Below are positions 1 to 7,703 of a DNA stretch of 46,346 nt, in pieces. The DNA comes from Pseudomonas karstica (GTDB lineage: Bacteria; Pseudomonadota; Gammaproteobacteria; Pseudomonadales; Pseudomonadaceae). The notes under the pieces are model-generated. The model saw nothing but the letters and a program-made list of their open reading frames with translations, was not told where the DNA came from and did not search any database. How positions within the stretch are numbered: position 1 is the stretch's first letter; each line of letters starts with the position of its first letter. Location: NCBI RefSeq assembly GCF_009707515.1, contig NZ_WLYI01000039.1:1-46346 (forward strand). Direction: 5' to 3'. The position numbers were made by a program, and so were the translations under genes.

Positions 1-66
1 ACGCCTGGGCCTTGGAATCGCTGAAGGTCCTGCGGCCCTTATCGCAGCCTCGTGCCTCGGCAGCGG
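1..66. repeat. Partial copy of the ~110-bp palindromic intergenic repeat (right half)
   Basis: The first 66 bases match the right half of the repeat unit that occurs four times at 25873-26346 and again at 46170-46346 (shared core CTGAAGGTCCTGCGG and GCCTCGTGCCTCG). The usual TACA end is lost: the copy breaks off after CAGCGGC and runs within a few bases into the stop codon of the lipoprotein gene at 74. The left half lies outside the window. Confidence 0.85.
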
Positions 67-73
67 CCAGGTG

Positions 74-478
74 TCAGCCTTCTTCCAGCCACAACCGTAA
101 CGGTTTGCCTTGGGCTGGCCAGAAACGGGTTTGCTCTATAGGCGAGATGTCCCAGCGCTTCACGGCTTGCAGGGCCTGGAAGAAGCGGTGCTCCTGCTCC
201 ATCAATGCCTCGCCGCAGAGTTTGCGGGTGCTGCCGATCTTACCGAAGCTGAGCTTGTCGCCTTCCAGGCTGTACGGCGCAAACCAATGGTTGCAGCCGC
301 CATTGCCATAGGCCCGGCCGTCGGCGCCGAGGGTGACGGTCAAGTGGGCGTAGTCCATCAGCGGCCGTTCGCCGATCCACTCCAGCACGTAGCTGTGATC
401 CTGCTTGAGTTTGACCGGCTCACCGGCGCAACCGGCAAGGCCTGCGCCCAGCGCGGCGAGCAGCAATAACCGCTTCAT
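74..478 (-). CDS. META (HslJ-like) domain lipoprotein
   Basis: A 134-residue predicted lipoprotein. The start at 478 gives a short basic N-terminus, a hydrophobic stretch and the lipobox LAGC with lipidated Cys17. A longer start at 496 would put six extra polar residues before the signal peptide. The mature part resembles the META/HslJ fold: a W-x-G-E-R-P region, a G-x-G-G-C-N-x-W segment near residue 65, and a second Cys in a K-L-C-G-E context. HslJ-type proteins are envelope proteins linked to stress or antibiotic tolerance; the exact role here is unknown. Its ATG overlaps the stop of the upstream CxxC protein gene by 4 bp (ATGA), so the two are translationally coupled. Confidence 0.75.
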   Translation of the reverse strand: MKRLLLLAALGAGLAGCAGEPVKLKQDHSYVLEWIGERPLMDYAHLTVTLGADGRAYGNGGCNHWFAPYSLEGDKLSFGKIGSTRKLCGEALMEQEHRFFQALQAVKRWDISPIEQTRFWPAQGKPLRLWLEEG

Positions 479-915
479 TGAGCGGCCTTCTGGCATTTCG
501 GGCAGCGGTGCTGTTCACCGATCGTGGCCCAGCCCAACTCGGCGATGCGCGCGGTAGCCGCCGGTTGCAGGGGTTCCTTGGTCAGCTTGGTTTCCACCGC
601 GAACTCGAACGTAAGCTTGGCCTCGCAGCTGTCGCAATTGACATTCCAGGTGTGAATTTCCAGCTCGCCGAACTTCGGCCCTTGTGCCATGGCGACCCAC
701 TGGCCGGCCGGCTTGAGGGAGTAGCGAGCGTCACCTTCGACGGTCAGTCGCATCGACAGGGTTTTGCTGCCGCGCAGGGTGACGATCAACACGTCGCCGT
801 TTTTAATCGAGCCACCGTTGCCGGTGACTTGATAGCGGCCCGGTACCAGGGCGCGGCATTCGATCAGGGTGTGTTGCGGGCTCAGCAAGCTGAAGCGGAA
901 ATCGTGTTCGGCCAT
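475..915 (-). CDS. Conserved hypothetical protein with two CxxC pairs
   Basis: A 146-residue soluble protein without signal peptide or membrane segment. The start at 915 is chosen because GGAGG sits 6 nt upstream; the longer version from 939 would place that Shine-Dalgarno sequence inside the gene. Four cysteines form two CxxC pairs, CDSC near residue 95 and CPKC near the C-terminus, suggesting a structural zinc site. I do not recognise the family beyond Pseudomonas conserved hypotheticals, and the biochemical role is unknown. It overlaps the lipoprotein gene by 4 bp and lies 71 bp downstream of ldhA. Confidence 0.6.
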   Translation of the reverse strand: MAEHDFRFSLLSPQHTLIECRALVPGRYQVTGNGGSIKNGDVLIVTLRGSKTLSMRLTVEGDARYSLKPAGQWVAMAQGPKFGELEIHTWNVNCDSCEAKLTFEFAVETKLTKEPLQPAATARIAELGWATIGEQHRCPKCQKAAQ

Positions 916-945
916 GGATCCTCCAAATAGGCGCGGCATCCTATC

Positions 946-961
946 ATGGGCCGCAGCCCAT
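946..961 (-). terminator. Small GC-rich hairpin after ldhA
   Basis: ATGGGC-N4-GCCCAT forms a perfect 6-bp stem 25 nt past the ldhA stop codon. There is no U-tract, so intrinsic termination would be weak. It could equally be an attenuating hairpin in the leader of the CxxC protein gene. Confidence 0.3.
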
Positions 962-986
962 CATTGCTCCGGTGTGTGACCATTGA

Positions 987-1976
987 TCAAGCGTCTACCT
1001 GGTTCTGAGGCTGGCCGACCGCCCATGCCGCGATGTTCGCCAGGGTAGTACCGGCAATCGCTGCCAGAGCCTCGTGGGTCAGGAACGCCTGGTGCGCGGT
1101 GATGATCACGTTGGGGAAGGTCAGCAGGCGTGCCAGCACGTCATCCTGCAGCGGCAGGTCCGAGCGGTCCTCGAAAAACAGCTGCGCTTCTTCTTCATAG
1201 ACATCCAGCCCCAGATAGCCCAGTTGCCCCGTCTTGAGAGCTTCAATCAGCGCCGGTGTGTCCACCAGGCCGCCGCGTCCGGTATTGATCAGCATGGCGC
1301 CGGGCTGCATGCGGGCCAGGGACTGGGCATTGACCAGGTGTTTGCTGTCTGCGGTCAGCGGGCAATGCAGGCTGATAATCTGTGCCTGGGCCAGCAGTTC
1401 GGGCAGGCTCACGTAGCGAGCGCCCAAGGCTTCGAGCTGCGGATTGGGCCAGGGATCATAAGCTAGCAAGGAACAGCCGAACCCGGCCATAATCTTGGCG
1501 AAGGTGGCGCCGATCTGCCCGGTACCGACAACACCGACGGTTTTGCCCACCAGGTCGAAGCCGGTCAGGCCGTGGAGGCTGAAGTCGCCGTCGCGGGTGC
1601 GGTTGTAGGCGCGGTGCAGGCGGCGGTTGAGAGCCAGGATCAGCGCGACGGCATGTTCAGCTACCGCGTGGGGCGAGTAAGCCGGTACACGGACGATGGT
1701 CAGGCCCAGACGTTTGGCGGCGGTCAGGTCGACGTGGTTGTAACCGGCCGAGCGCAAGGCGATCAACCGAGTGCCGCCTTGGGCCAGATGTTCCAGCACG
1801 GGGGCGCTGAGGTCGTCGTTGATAAAGGCACAGACTACTTCGTGGTGTTCTGCCAGGGCCACAGTGTCCAGGTTCAGGCGGGCAGGCTGCAATTGCAGCT
1901 CCATGCCCGAGGGCAATCCTTGGCCCAGAAAACTGTCGCGGTCGTAGGCCTGGCTGCTGAAGAGGATGATGCGCAT
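987..1976 (-). CDS. ldhA: D-lactate dehydrogenase (2-hydroxyacid dehydrogenase family)
   Basis: A 329-residue NAD-dependent D-2-hydroxyacid dehydrogenase, most like fermentative D-lactate dehydrogenase, which reduces pyruvate to D-lactate. The Rossmann motif GTGQIG is at residues 151-156. The family's catalytic Arg is Arg234 (in NTGRGG), the Glu lies in the EEE run at 261-263, and the His is His295. The ATG at 1976 is preferred over the TTG one codon upstream; AAGGA lies about 8 nt before it. The gene starts 29 bp after the gacS stop on the same strand, so gacS and ldhA are probably co-transcribed. From memory, P. aeruginosa has the same ldhA-gacS neighbourhood. Other substrates in the 2-hydroxyacid family cannot be excluded. 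Confidence 0.85.
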   Translation of the reverse strand: MRIILFSSQAYDRDSFLGQGLPSGMELQLQPARLNLDTVALAEHHEVVCAFINDDLSAPVLEHLAQGGTRLIALRSAGYNHVDLTAAKRLGLTIVRVPAYSPHAVAEHAVALILALNRRLHRAYNRTRDGDFSLHGLTGFDLVGKTVGVVGTGQIGATFAKIMAGFGCSLLAYDPWPNPQLEALGARYVSLPELLAQAQIISLHCPLTADSKHLVNAQSLARMQPGAMLINTGRGGLVDTPALIEALKTGQLGYLGLDVYEEEAQLFFEDRSDLPLQDDVLARLLTFPNVIITAHQAFLTHEALAAIAGTTLANIAAWAVGQPQNQVDA

Positions 1977-2005
1977 CAAGACGTTCCTTCGAAATGAGGT
2001 ATAGC

Positions 2006-4759
2006 TCAGGCGCTGACCCGCGCCTCACTGGCCAGCCGTGTAATTGCCATGTCCAGCTCATCCAGGGCCAACATGGCCTTGGCGTCGTCTTGCTTGAGCA
2101 GGGTTTCGGCCCGTTGGCAGGCGGCGCGCAATTGGGGGACGCCGCAGTAGCGGGTGGCGCCGTGCAGGCGGTGGACCCGTTCGATCAAGGCGTTGTGGTC
2201 GTTGGCTTCCCGGGCGAGGCGAATGGCTTCGCGGTCGGCTTCCAGGGAGGCCAGTAACATGGCGAGCATGTCGGCGGCCAGGTCAGCCTTGTTGGCCGCC
2301 AGGCGCAAGCCTTCCTCGTGGTCCAGGACCGGCAATTGCATGCCATGGCCAAAACCTTCCGCACCGCGTTCCGGACCTTGATTGCGCAAGGCCAACCCTG
2401 TCCACTTCAACACCACCTGGGCCAATTGCCGTTCGCTGATGGGTTTGGTCAGGTAGTCATCCATGCCGCTTTGCAGCAAGGCGCGTTTTTCGTTGGCCAT
2501 GGCGTGGGCAGTGAGGGCAACCACCGGCAACGGCGTGCCGTGGCGCTCGTTTTCCCACTGGCGAATCGCCTCGGTACTCTGGCGGCCATCCATGCCGGGC
2601 ATTTGTACGTCCATCAGCACCAGGTCGAAGGCTTCCTTTTGCACCGCCTCGATGGCGGCGTACCCGCTTTCTACTGCGAGCACCTTGGCGCCCATGTCTT
2701 CCAGCAGGGTTTGCACCAATAGCAGGTTGGCCGGGTTATCGTCGACACACAGCACACGTGGCGCGCGGCTTGACAAGGGCTCGCCCGGTTCGCTGCGCAT
2801 CGGGAGCGGGCTAATCAAGTCTGCCAGGGCCCGGCGCAGTTTGCGGGTGCAGGCCGGCTTGGCTTGTAACTGGCTGTTGGGGTTGGGGACCGATTGATTG
2901 AACAGCATCTGTTCGGTCGTCGGGCACAGCACCAGGACTTTGCAGTCGAGGCGTTCGAGGTCCCAAAGGTGTTGGTTCAACCGTTCCGGCGGAATGTCAT
3001 TGGCGGTGATGCCCAATACGGCGAGGTCAATGGCCTGCTCGGTCTGATTAGTACTGGTGATACCGTTGGTCAGGCTCTCCAGGGTATTGAACAGGGTCAC
3101 TTCCAGGCCGCAGTCTTCCAATTGATGCTGCAGGGCCTGGCGCGCCAATTCGTGGTTTTCCAGCACGGCCACGCGCCGACCCAGCAGCGGTGCGCCGGGC
3201 AAATCTTCGGCGTCGTCGCGGGCTTTGGGCAGGTTGAGGCTGATCCAGAACTCCGAGCCTTCCCCCGGCGTGCTGTCGACGCCGATTTCACCGCCCATTT
3301 GCTCAATCAGGCGCTTGGAAATTACCAGGCCCAAGCCGGTGCCTCCCGGTTGCCGGGATAAAGAGTTGTCGGCCTGGCTGAATGCCTGGAACAGCGCCCG
3401 CACGTCCTGGTTGGACAGGCCGATGCCGGTATCCTGGACGCTGACACGCAATTGCACGCTGTCTTCCTGCTCGTCTTCGAGCATGGCCCGGGCGACGATG
3501 GTGCCTTCGCGGGTGAATTTGATGGCATTGCTGACCAGGTTGGTCAGAATCTGCTTGAGCCGCAGTGGGTCGCCCACCAGGGCCAGCGGCGTGTCGCGGT
3601 AGACCAGGCTGACCAACTCCAGTTGCTTGGCATGGGCGGCCGGGGCGAGGATCGTCAGAGTGTCCTGCAACAGGTCCCGCAGGTTGAACGGGATGCTGTC
3701 GAGCACCAGCTTGCCGGCCTCGATTTTTGAGAAATCGAGGATTTCGTTGATGATCCCCAACAGGTTATCGGCGGATTTTTCGATGGTGCCCAGGTAGTCC
3801 AACTGACGAGGCGATAGCTCGCTTTTCTGCAACAGGTGCGTGAACCCCAGGATACCGTTCAGCGGGGTGCGGATTTCATGGCTCATATTGGCCAGGAATT
3901 CTGACTTGATGCGGCTGGCTTCCAAGGCTTCTTTGCGGGCCAGGTCCAGCTCGATGTTCTGGATTTCGATGGTTTCCAGGTTCTGTCGCACATCTTCGGT
4001 GGCCTGGTCGATGCTGTGTTGCAATTCTTCCTGGGCATTTTGCAGGGTCTCGGCCATGCGGTTGATGCCCGAGGCCAGTTGGTCCAGTTCCTGACTGCCC
4101 AGCGGTGGCAGGCGGGTTTCCAGGTTACCGTCCTTGAGTTGGGCCACTGCCTGTTTGATCTGGCCAATGGGCGAGTTAATCGTGCGGCTCATGCGCAGGG
4201 CCAAAGCGGCGGTGCAGATCAGTCCGATGGCAATCAACAGCAGGCTGGCAAACAGGCTGCGATAGCCACGCAGCAACATCCCGTTGTGGGACAGTTCCAG
4301 CTCGACCCACCCCAGCAAGCGGTCGGCTTCGTCAGGAATCAAGTCACCGGCCAGGTTGCGATGATGGCCAAAGACCGGCAGCAAATAGCGGGTTGCATCA
4401 TTGCCGGTGCGCTGCAGCAGTTGGGAGCTATCGCCGATGGGCGGTTGATTGAGCATGGTCGGGCCCGCGTGGGCCAGGGGTGTACGATCCGGCCCGAGGA
4501 AGGACACGGCGCGCACGTCTGGTTGCTCCAGGGATTGGGTGGCAATGCGTTCCAGGAGTTTGTTGTTCTTGCTGCCCAGGGCAGGTGCCACCAGGGGCGC
4601 CAGTTGCTCGGCAATCATCTCGCCCCGGTTGAGCAACTGGGTTTGCAGTTCTGACAGCTGCATCCAGGTGAAATAGCCGCCCAGCAGCAATGCCATCAGG
4701 CTGGTAGGTAATAAGGTCAGCAACAGTACGCGGCCTTTTATCCCCATTCTTCTCAGCAC
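2006..4759 (-). CDS. gacS: GacS hybrid sensor histidine kinase (BarA family)
   Basis: A 917-residue tripartite sensor kinase that phosphorylates GacA. The Gac/Rsm cascade then induces small RNAs (RsmX/Y/Z) that relieve RsmA/E repression of secondary metabolism, exoenzymes and biofilm genes. Visible layout: transmembrane segment at about 10-30, periplasmic sensor to about 165, second transmembrane segment at about 168-190, HAMP at about 190-245, coiled coil to about 285, HisKA with His294 in SHEIRTP, HATPase with GTGLGL near 473-478, a degenerate pseudo-receiver at about 528-640, a true receiver with Asp717 in LMDVQMPGMDG, and an HPt domain with His863. All three phosphorelay residues are intact. 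The start is GTG with AGGAG 7 nt upstream. Phase variation by gacS mutation is well known in fluorescent pseudomonads; this copy is full length. Confidence 0.97.
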   Translation of the reverse strand: MLRRMGIKGRVLLLTLLPTSLMALLLGGYFTWMQLSELQTQLLNRGEMIAEQLAPLVAPALGSKNNKLLERIATQSLEQPDVRAVSFLGPDRTPLAHAGPTMLNQPPIGDSSQLLQRTGNDATRYLLPVFGHHRNLAGDLIPDEADRLLGWVELELSHNGMLLRGYRSLFASLLLIAIGLICTAALALRMSRTINSPIGQIKQAVAQLKDGNLETRLPPLGSQELDQLASGINRMAETLQNAQEELQHSIDQATEDVRQNLETIEIQNIELDLARKEALEASRIKSEFLANMSHEIRTPLNGILGFTHLLQKSELSPRQLDYLGTIEKSADNLLGIINEILDFSKIEAGKLVLDSIPFNLRDLLQDTLTILAPAAHAKQLELVSLVYRDTPLALVGDPLRLKQILTNLVSNAIKFTREGTIVARAMLEDEQEDSVQLRVSVQDTGIGLSNQDVRALFQAFSQADNSLSRQPGGTGLGLVISKRLIEQMGGEIGVDSTPGEGSEFWISLNLPKARDDAEDLPGAPLLGRRVAVLENHELARQALQHQLEDCGLEVTLFNTLESLTNGITSTNQTEQAIDLAVLGITANDIPPERLNQHLWDLERLDCKVLVLCPTTEQMLFNQSVPNPNSQLQAKPACTRKLRRALADLISPLPMRSEPGEPLSSRAPRVLCVDDNPANLLLVQTLLEDMGAKVLAVESGYAAIEAVQKEAFDLVLMDVQMPGMDGRQSTEAIRQWENERHGTPLPVVALTAHAMANEKRALLQSGMDDYLTKPISERQLAQVVLKWTGLALRNQGPERGAEGFGHGMQLPVLDHEEGLRLAANKADLAADMLAMLLASLEADREAIRLAREANDHNALIERVHRLHGATRYCGVPQLRAACQRAETLLKQDDAKAMLALDELDMAITRLASEARVSA

Positions 4760-4906
4760 GCCATTCTCCTGCTACCACACTGCTGTTGAAATTTCACACA
4801 GGCATCCGGCCCGCGCCACGTGCGCAGTGTAGCCATTTGCGGGGTAAGGAATCTTGCAAATTAATGATATGCGGCAAGCATCGAGCCATTGAACGCCCGA
4901 TGGCGG

Positions 4907-4935
4907 TTGCCTGTGGCCAGGCAATCTTGAATAAT
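4907..4935 (+). promoter_or_regulatory. Predicted sigma-70 promoter with overlapping inverted repeat, response-regulator operon
   Basis: TTGCCT (4907-4912), a 17-bp spacer and AATAAT (4930-4935) form a plausible -35/-10 pair. Transcription would start near 4942, about 20 nt before the ATG at 4965. A perfect inverted repeat TTGCCTG-TGGC-CAGGCAA (4907-4924) covers the -35 and spacer, a position expected for an operator. It lies in the divergent region shared with gacS. Confidence 0.4.
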
Positions 4936-4964
4936 CAGCTATTGAGAATTACTTGCAGACGCTA

Positions 4965-5693
4965 ATGAATCCCGCAGCAGTTGGCCTTCCCAGCATCCTG
5001 ACCATTGAAGATGATCCCGTACTGGGTGCTTATGTCCATGAGCACTTGGGGCGCTGTGGTTTCAAGGTGACGTGGTGCCAGAATGGCCAGAAAGGCCTGG
5101 AGATGGCCCGCGGCCAGGTGTTCGATGTGGTGTTGATGGATATCCTGCTGCCGGGCATGGATGGTCTGTCGATTCTCACCCATTTGCGTCAGAGCCATTC
5201 GACCCCGGTGATCCTGATGTCGGCCCTGGGGGCTGAAGCCGACCGCATCAGTGGTTTTCGCTTGGGGGCGGATGATTATCTGCCCAAGCCGTTCAGCATG
5301 ATTGAACTTGGGGTGCGTATCGAGGCGATCCTGCGCCGGGTGGCCCTGGATCAGCGTCCCCCGCCGGCACTGGCCGTGGTACGCAACGATGTCCGCAGCC
5401 TGCGCTTTGACGATGAGCTGTGTGACGTTTTTCACCTGGAGCAGTGGGCCGGTTTGACCCGCAGCGAATACCGCCTGCTGGAAACCCTGCACCGTAATGG
5501 CGAAGAAGTCCTCAGTAAAGCCTTCCTTTATCAGCATGTCTTGCAGCGTGGTTATGCTCTGCATGACCGCAGCCTGGACATGCACGTCAGCCAGATCCGC
5601 CGCAAGCTCAAGGCCATCGGTTACGCCGAGCGCGAAGTGCGCACCGTGTGGGGCAAGGGCTACGTATTGAGCGGTCAAGATGAAGGGGGTTGA
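4965..5693 (+). CDS. OmpR/PhoB-family response regulator
   Basis: A 242-residue two-component response regulator. The N-terminal receiver has acidic residues Glu15-Asp16-Asp17, phosphoacceptor Asp59 (LMDILLPGMDG) and the conserved Lys in the YLPKPF segment. The C-terminal winged-helix DNA-binding domain (about 145-238) ends in the typical VRTVWGKGYVL strand. The start is uncertain: ATG at 4965 fits the predicted transcription start better, while a TTG at 4953 has a slightly better purine-rich region. Neither has a strong Shine-Dalgarno sequence. The gene overlaps the downstream kinase by 14 bp, so the pair is coupled. From memory the pair corresponds to PA0929-PA0930, next to gacS. The signal and regulon are unknown. 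Confidence 0.85.
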   Translation: MNPAAVGLPSILTIEDDPVLGAYVHEHLGRCGFKVTWCQNGQKGLEMARGQVFDVVLMDILLPGMDGLSILTHLRQSHSTPVILMSALGAEADRISGFRLGADDYLPKPFSMIELGVRIEAILRRVALDQRPPPALAVVRNDVRSLRFDDELCDVFHLEQWAGLTRSEYRLLETLHRNGEEVLSKAFLYQHVLQRGYALHDRSLDMHVSQIRRKLKAIGYAEREVRTVWGKGYVLSGQDEGG

Positions 5694-7050
5694 TCGTTTA
5701 TTTAAACGCCTGCCGGGCAAGCACTCGCTGTTCTGGAAACTGGCCTGCCTGTTGATTGCCTTCTGCTTGCTGATGATCTGGCTCAGTTGGTCGTGGGGCC
5801 GCTATATGGAGCAGCAGGGGGCCTATCTGTCCGATGAGGCCCGTGCCACCTTGAAGGGGTATGCGGCGGGCGCCGAGATGGCCTGGAGTGCCGGTGGCGG
5901 CGCCGGCGTGGATGCCTGGCTGCAAACGATGGGCAAGCGTGAGTCCACTTGGTTTGGGGTGATTGGCAAGGACTTGCAGTCTTTGAGCAGCTACCCTCTG
6001 ACGGACAAGGAAAGCCAGCGCCTGACTTTTCTGCGGGGCCTGGACTGGCCCGTCAGCCGACACGCCAAGGGCTTGCCGTGGCTGAAAGTCCCGTTTCCCG
6101 TCGATTCCGGCGCTGGTGCGCTGGTCATCGAGTTGCCGCAACGCTTCATGCCTGGGCGCTATCAACTGTTCTGGCGGGCGGTGACCAATGGCGTGATTCC
6201 CGGTTTGTTCACCTTGTTGCTCTGTGTGGGCCTCTATCGATTGTTGATCATGCCCCTCAATCACTTGCGCGAGCAGGCCAACGCCTGGCGTGCCGATCAA
6301 TTGACTACCCGTCTTTCCCATGACACTACCAGTCGCCAGGATGAATTGGGCGAACTGGGCCGCGCGTTTGATCATATGTCCGAGCGCCTGCAAGGCACTG
6401 TGGCCCTGCAACAACAATTATTGCGCGACCTGTCCCATGAATTGCGCACGCCGTTGAGTCGCTTGCGGGTGGCGTGTGACAGCGAGCAGGAACTGGGGCA
6501 GTTGCGTGAACGCCTGGGGCGAGAAATCGACGGTATGCAGCGTCTGGTGGAGGACACGCTGCAATTGGCCTGGCTGGACACCGAACGTGCACCACTGCCC
6601 CAGGAAGAAATCCAGATCCAGGCGTTGTGGGACATGCTCAGGGAAAACGCCTGTTTTGAAAGTGGCTGGCCTGTTTCACGTCTGCAGTGCGAGTTGGAAG
6701 CTGACTGCTGGGTGTGGGGCCACCTGAATTCCTTGGCCCAAGCCTTGGAAAATGTCCTGCGCAATGCCATTCGCCACTCCCCAGCGGCGGGCATTGTGCG
6801 TCTGGCCGGACTTCGCGATGGCGATCAATGGCACCTGTGGCTGGAAGATCAGGGCGGTGGCGTGGATGAACAAGCGTTGGAGCGGATTTTTGCGCCCTTT
6901 ACCCGGCTGGATGGGGCTCGTCCTGGAGACGGTGGCTTCGGACTGGGCTTGAGCATTGCCCGCAACGCCGTACAGCGCCAGGGCGGTCAGGTGTGGGCGG
7001 AAAATACCGGGCAGGGGTTACGGGTGCATATGCGCTTGTTGGCCCGATAG
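5680..7050 (+). CDS. Two-component sensor histidine kinase
   Basis: A 456-residue membrane kinase, the cognate partner of the preceding response regulator by overlap. Transmembrane helix at about 18-38, a periplasmic loop of about 130 residues, second helix at about 172-192, HAMP at about 190-242 (DELGELGRAFDHM), HisKA with His253 in LSHELRTPLSRLR, N-box ALENVLRNAIRH, and a G-box GFGLGLSIA near the C-terminus. There is no PAS domain, so sensing is probably periplasmic. The ATG at 5680 lies inside the regulator gene. The stop codon is only 2 bp from the end of the convergent DUF2062 gene, leaving no room for a terminator. Confidence 0.87.
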   Translation: MKGVDRLFKRLPGKHSLFWKLACLLIAFCLLMIWLSWSWGRYMEQQGAYLSDEARATLKGYAAGAEMAWSAGGGAGVDAWLQTMGKRESTWFGVIGKDLQSLSSYPLTDKESQRLTFLRGLDWPVSRHAKGLPWLKVPFPVDSGAGALVIELPQRFMPGRYQLFWRAVTNGVIPGLFTLLLCVGLYRLLIMPLNHLREQANAWRADQLTTRLSHDTTSRQDELGELGRAFDHMSERLQGTVALQQQLLRDLSHELRTPLSRLRVACDSEQELGQLRERLGREIDGMQRLVEDTLQLAWLDTERAPLPQEEIQIQALWDMLRENACFESGWPVSRLQCELEADCWVWGHLNSLAQALENVLRNAIRHSPAAGIVRLAGLRDGDQWHLWLEDQGGGVDEQALERIFAPFTRLDGARPGDGGFGLGLSIARNAVQRQGGQVWAENTGQGLRVHMRLLAR

Positions 7051-7052
7051 CT

Positions 7053-7568
7053 TCATGGCTTGCGCAGTTTGCGCTTTTTCCACTGCCGGCCAACCCACCA
7101 GCGCCAATACAGCATGACCAAGCAATAAGCCAATGCACCCAGCACCAGTCCCGTAACGACGGAGCCCAGCAGGAACGGCTGCCAGAGCGTCGACAACTGC
7201 CCGCTTATCCATTCCCAGGTCAGCTCGTCGGGAAGGCTGCGGGGCGGGATGTTCATCAGCCAGGCGCCGGTCATGTAGGTACAGAGGAATACCGCCGGCA
7301 TGGTGATCGGGTTGGTCAGCCACACCAGGCTTACGGCGATCGGCATATTGCCGCGCACCACGATGGCCAGCAAGGCGGCCAGCAACATTTGCAGTGGAAT
7401 GGGAATGAACGCGGCGAACAGCCCGACCGCCATGGCCCGGGCAACCGAGTGCCGGTTCAGGTGCCAGAGGTTGGGGTCATGCAGTAGCGTCCCGAGAAAG
7501 CGTAAGGATTTGTGTTCCCTGATACTGGTCGGGTCGGGCATGTACCGTTTGAATAAGCGCCGTGGCAT
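7053..7568 (-). CDS. DUF2062 inner-membrane protein
   Basis: A 171-residue protein of the DUF2062 family. A basic N-terminus (about 1-45) is followed by hydrophobic segments near residues 45-65, 78-105 and 130-160, and a very basic C-terminal tail (KKRKLRK). The family signature is the polar Trp-Leu-Thr-Asn-Pro segment between helices near residue 84. Function is unknown; members occur beside ComEC and glycosyltransferase genes. It is divergent from comEC with a 135-bp gap and convergent with the kinase. The start ATG at 7568 has only a weak ribosome-binding site. Confidence 0.75.
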   Translation of the reverse strand: MPRRLFKRYMPDPTSIREHKSLRFLGTLLHDPNLWHLNRHSVARAMAVGLFAAFIPIPLQMLLAALLAIVVRGNMPIAVSLVWLTNPITMPAVFLCTYMTGAWLMNIPPRSLPDELTWEWISGQLSTLWQPFLLGSVVTGLVLGALAYCLVMLYWRWWVGRQWKKRKLRKP

Positions 7569-7703
7569 ATGGGGTCCAGGTCAGTTCGAGGGGCAAGTAT
7601 GCCCGCATTCTACGAACGGGTAATTCAGACTTTGTGACAAAAGATCATAGTCCGCACGGTGGGGACAGCTAACACTCGATGGGTCACTTTCAAGGATTGA
7701 TCC

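Noticed and set aside
7569..7703. A promoter pair for comEC
   Set aside because: I found no -35/-10 combination with acceptable spacing, so no site is claimed.
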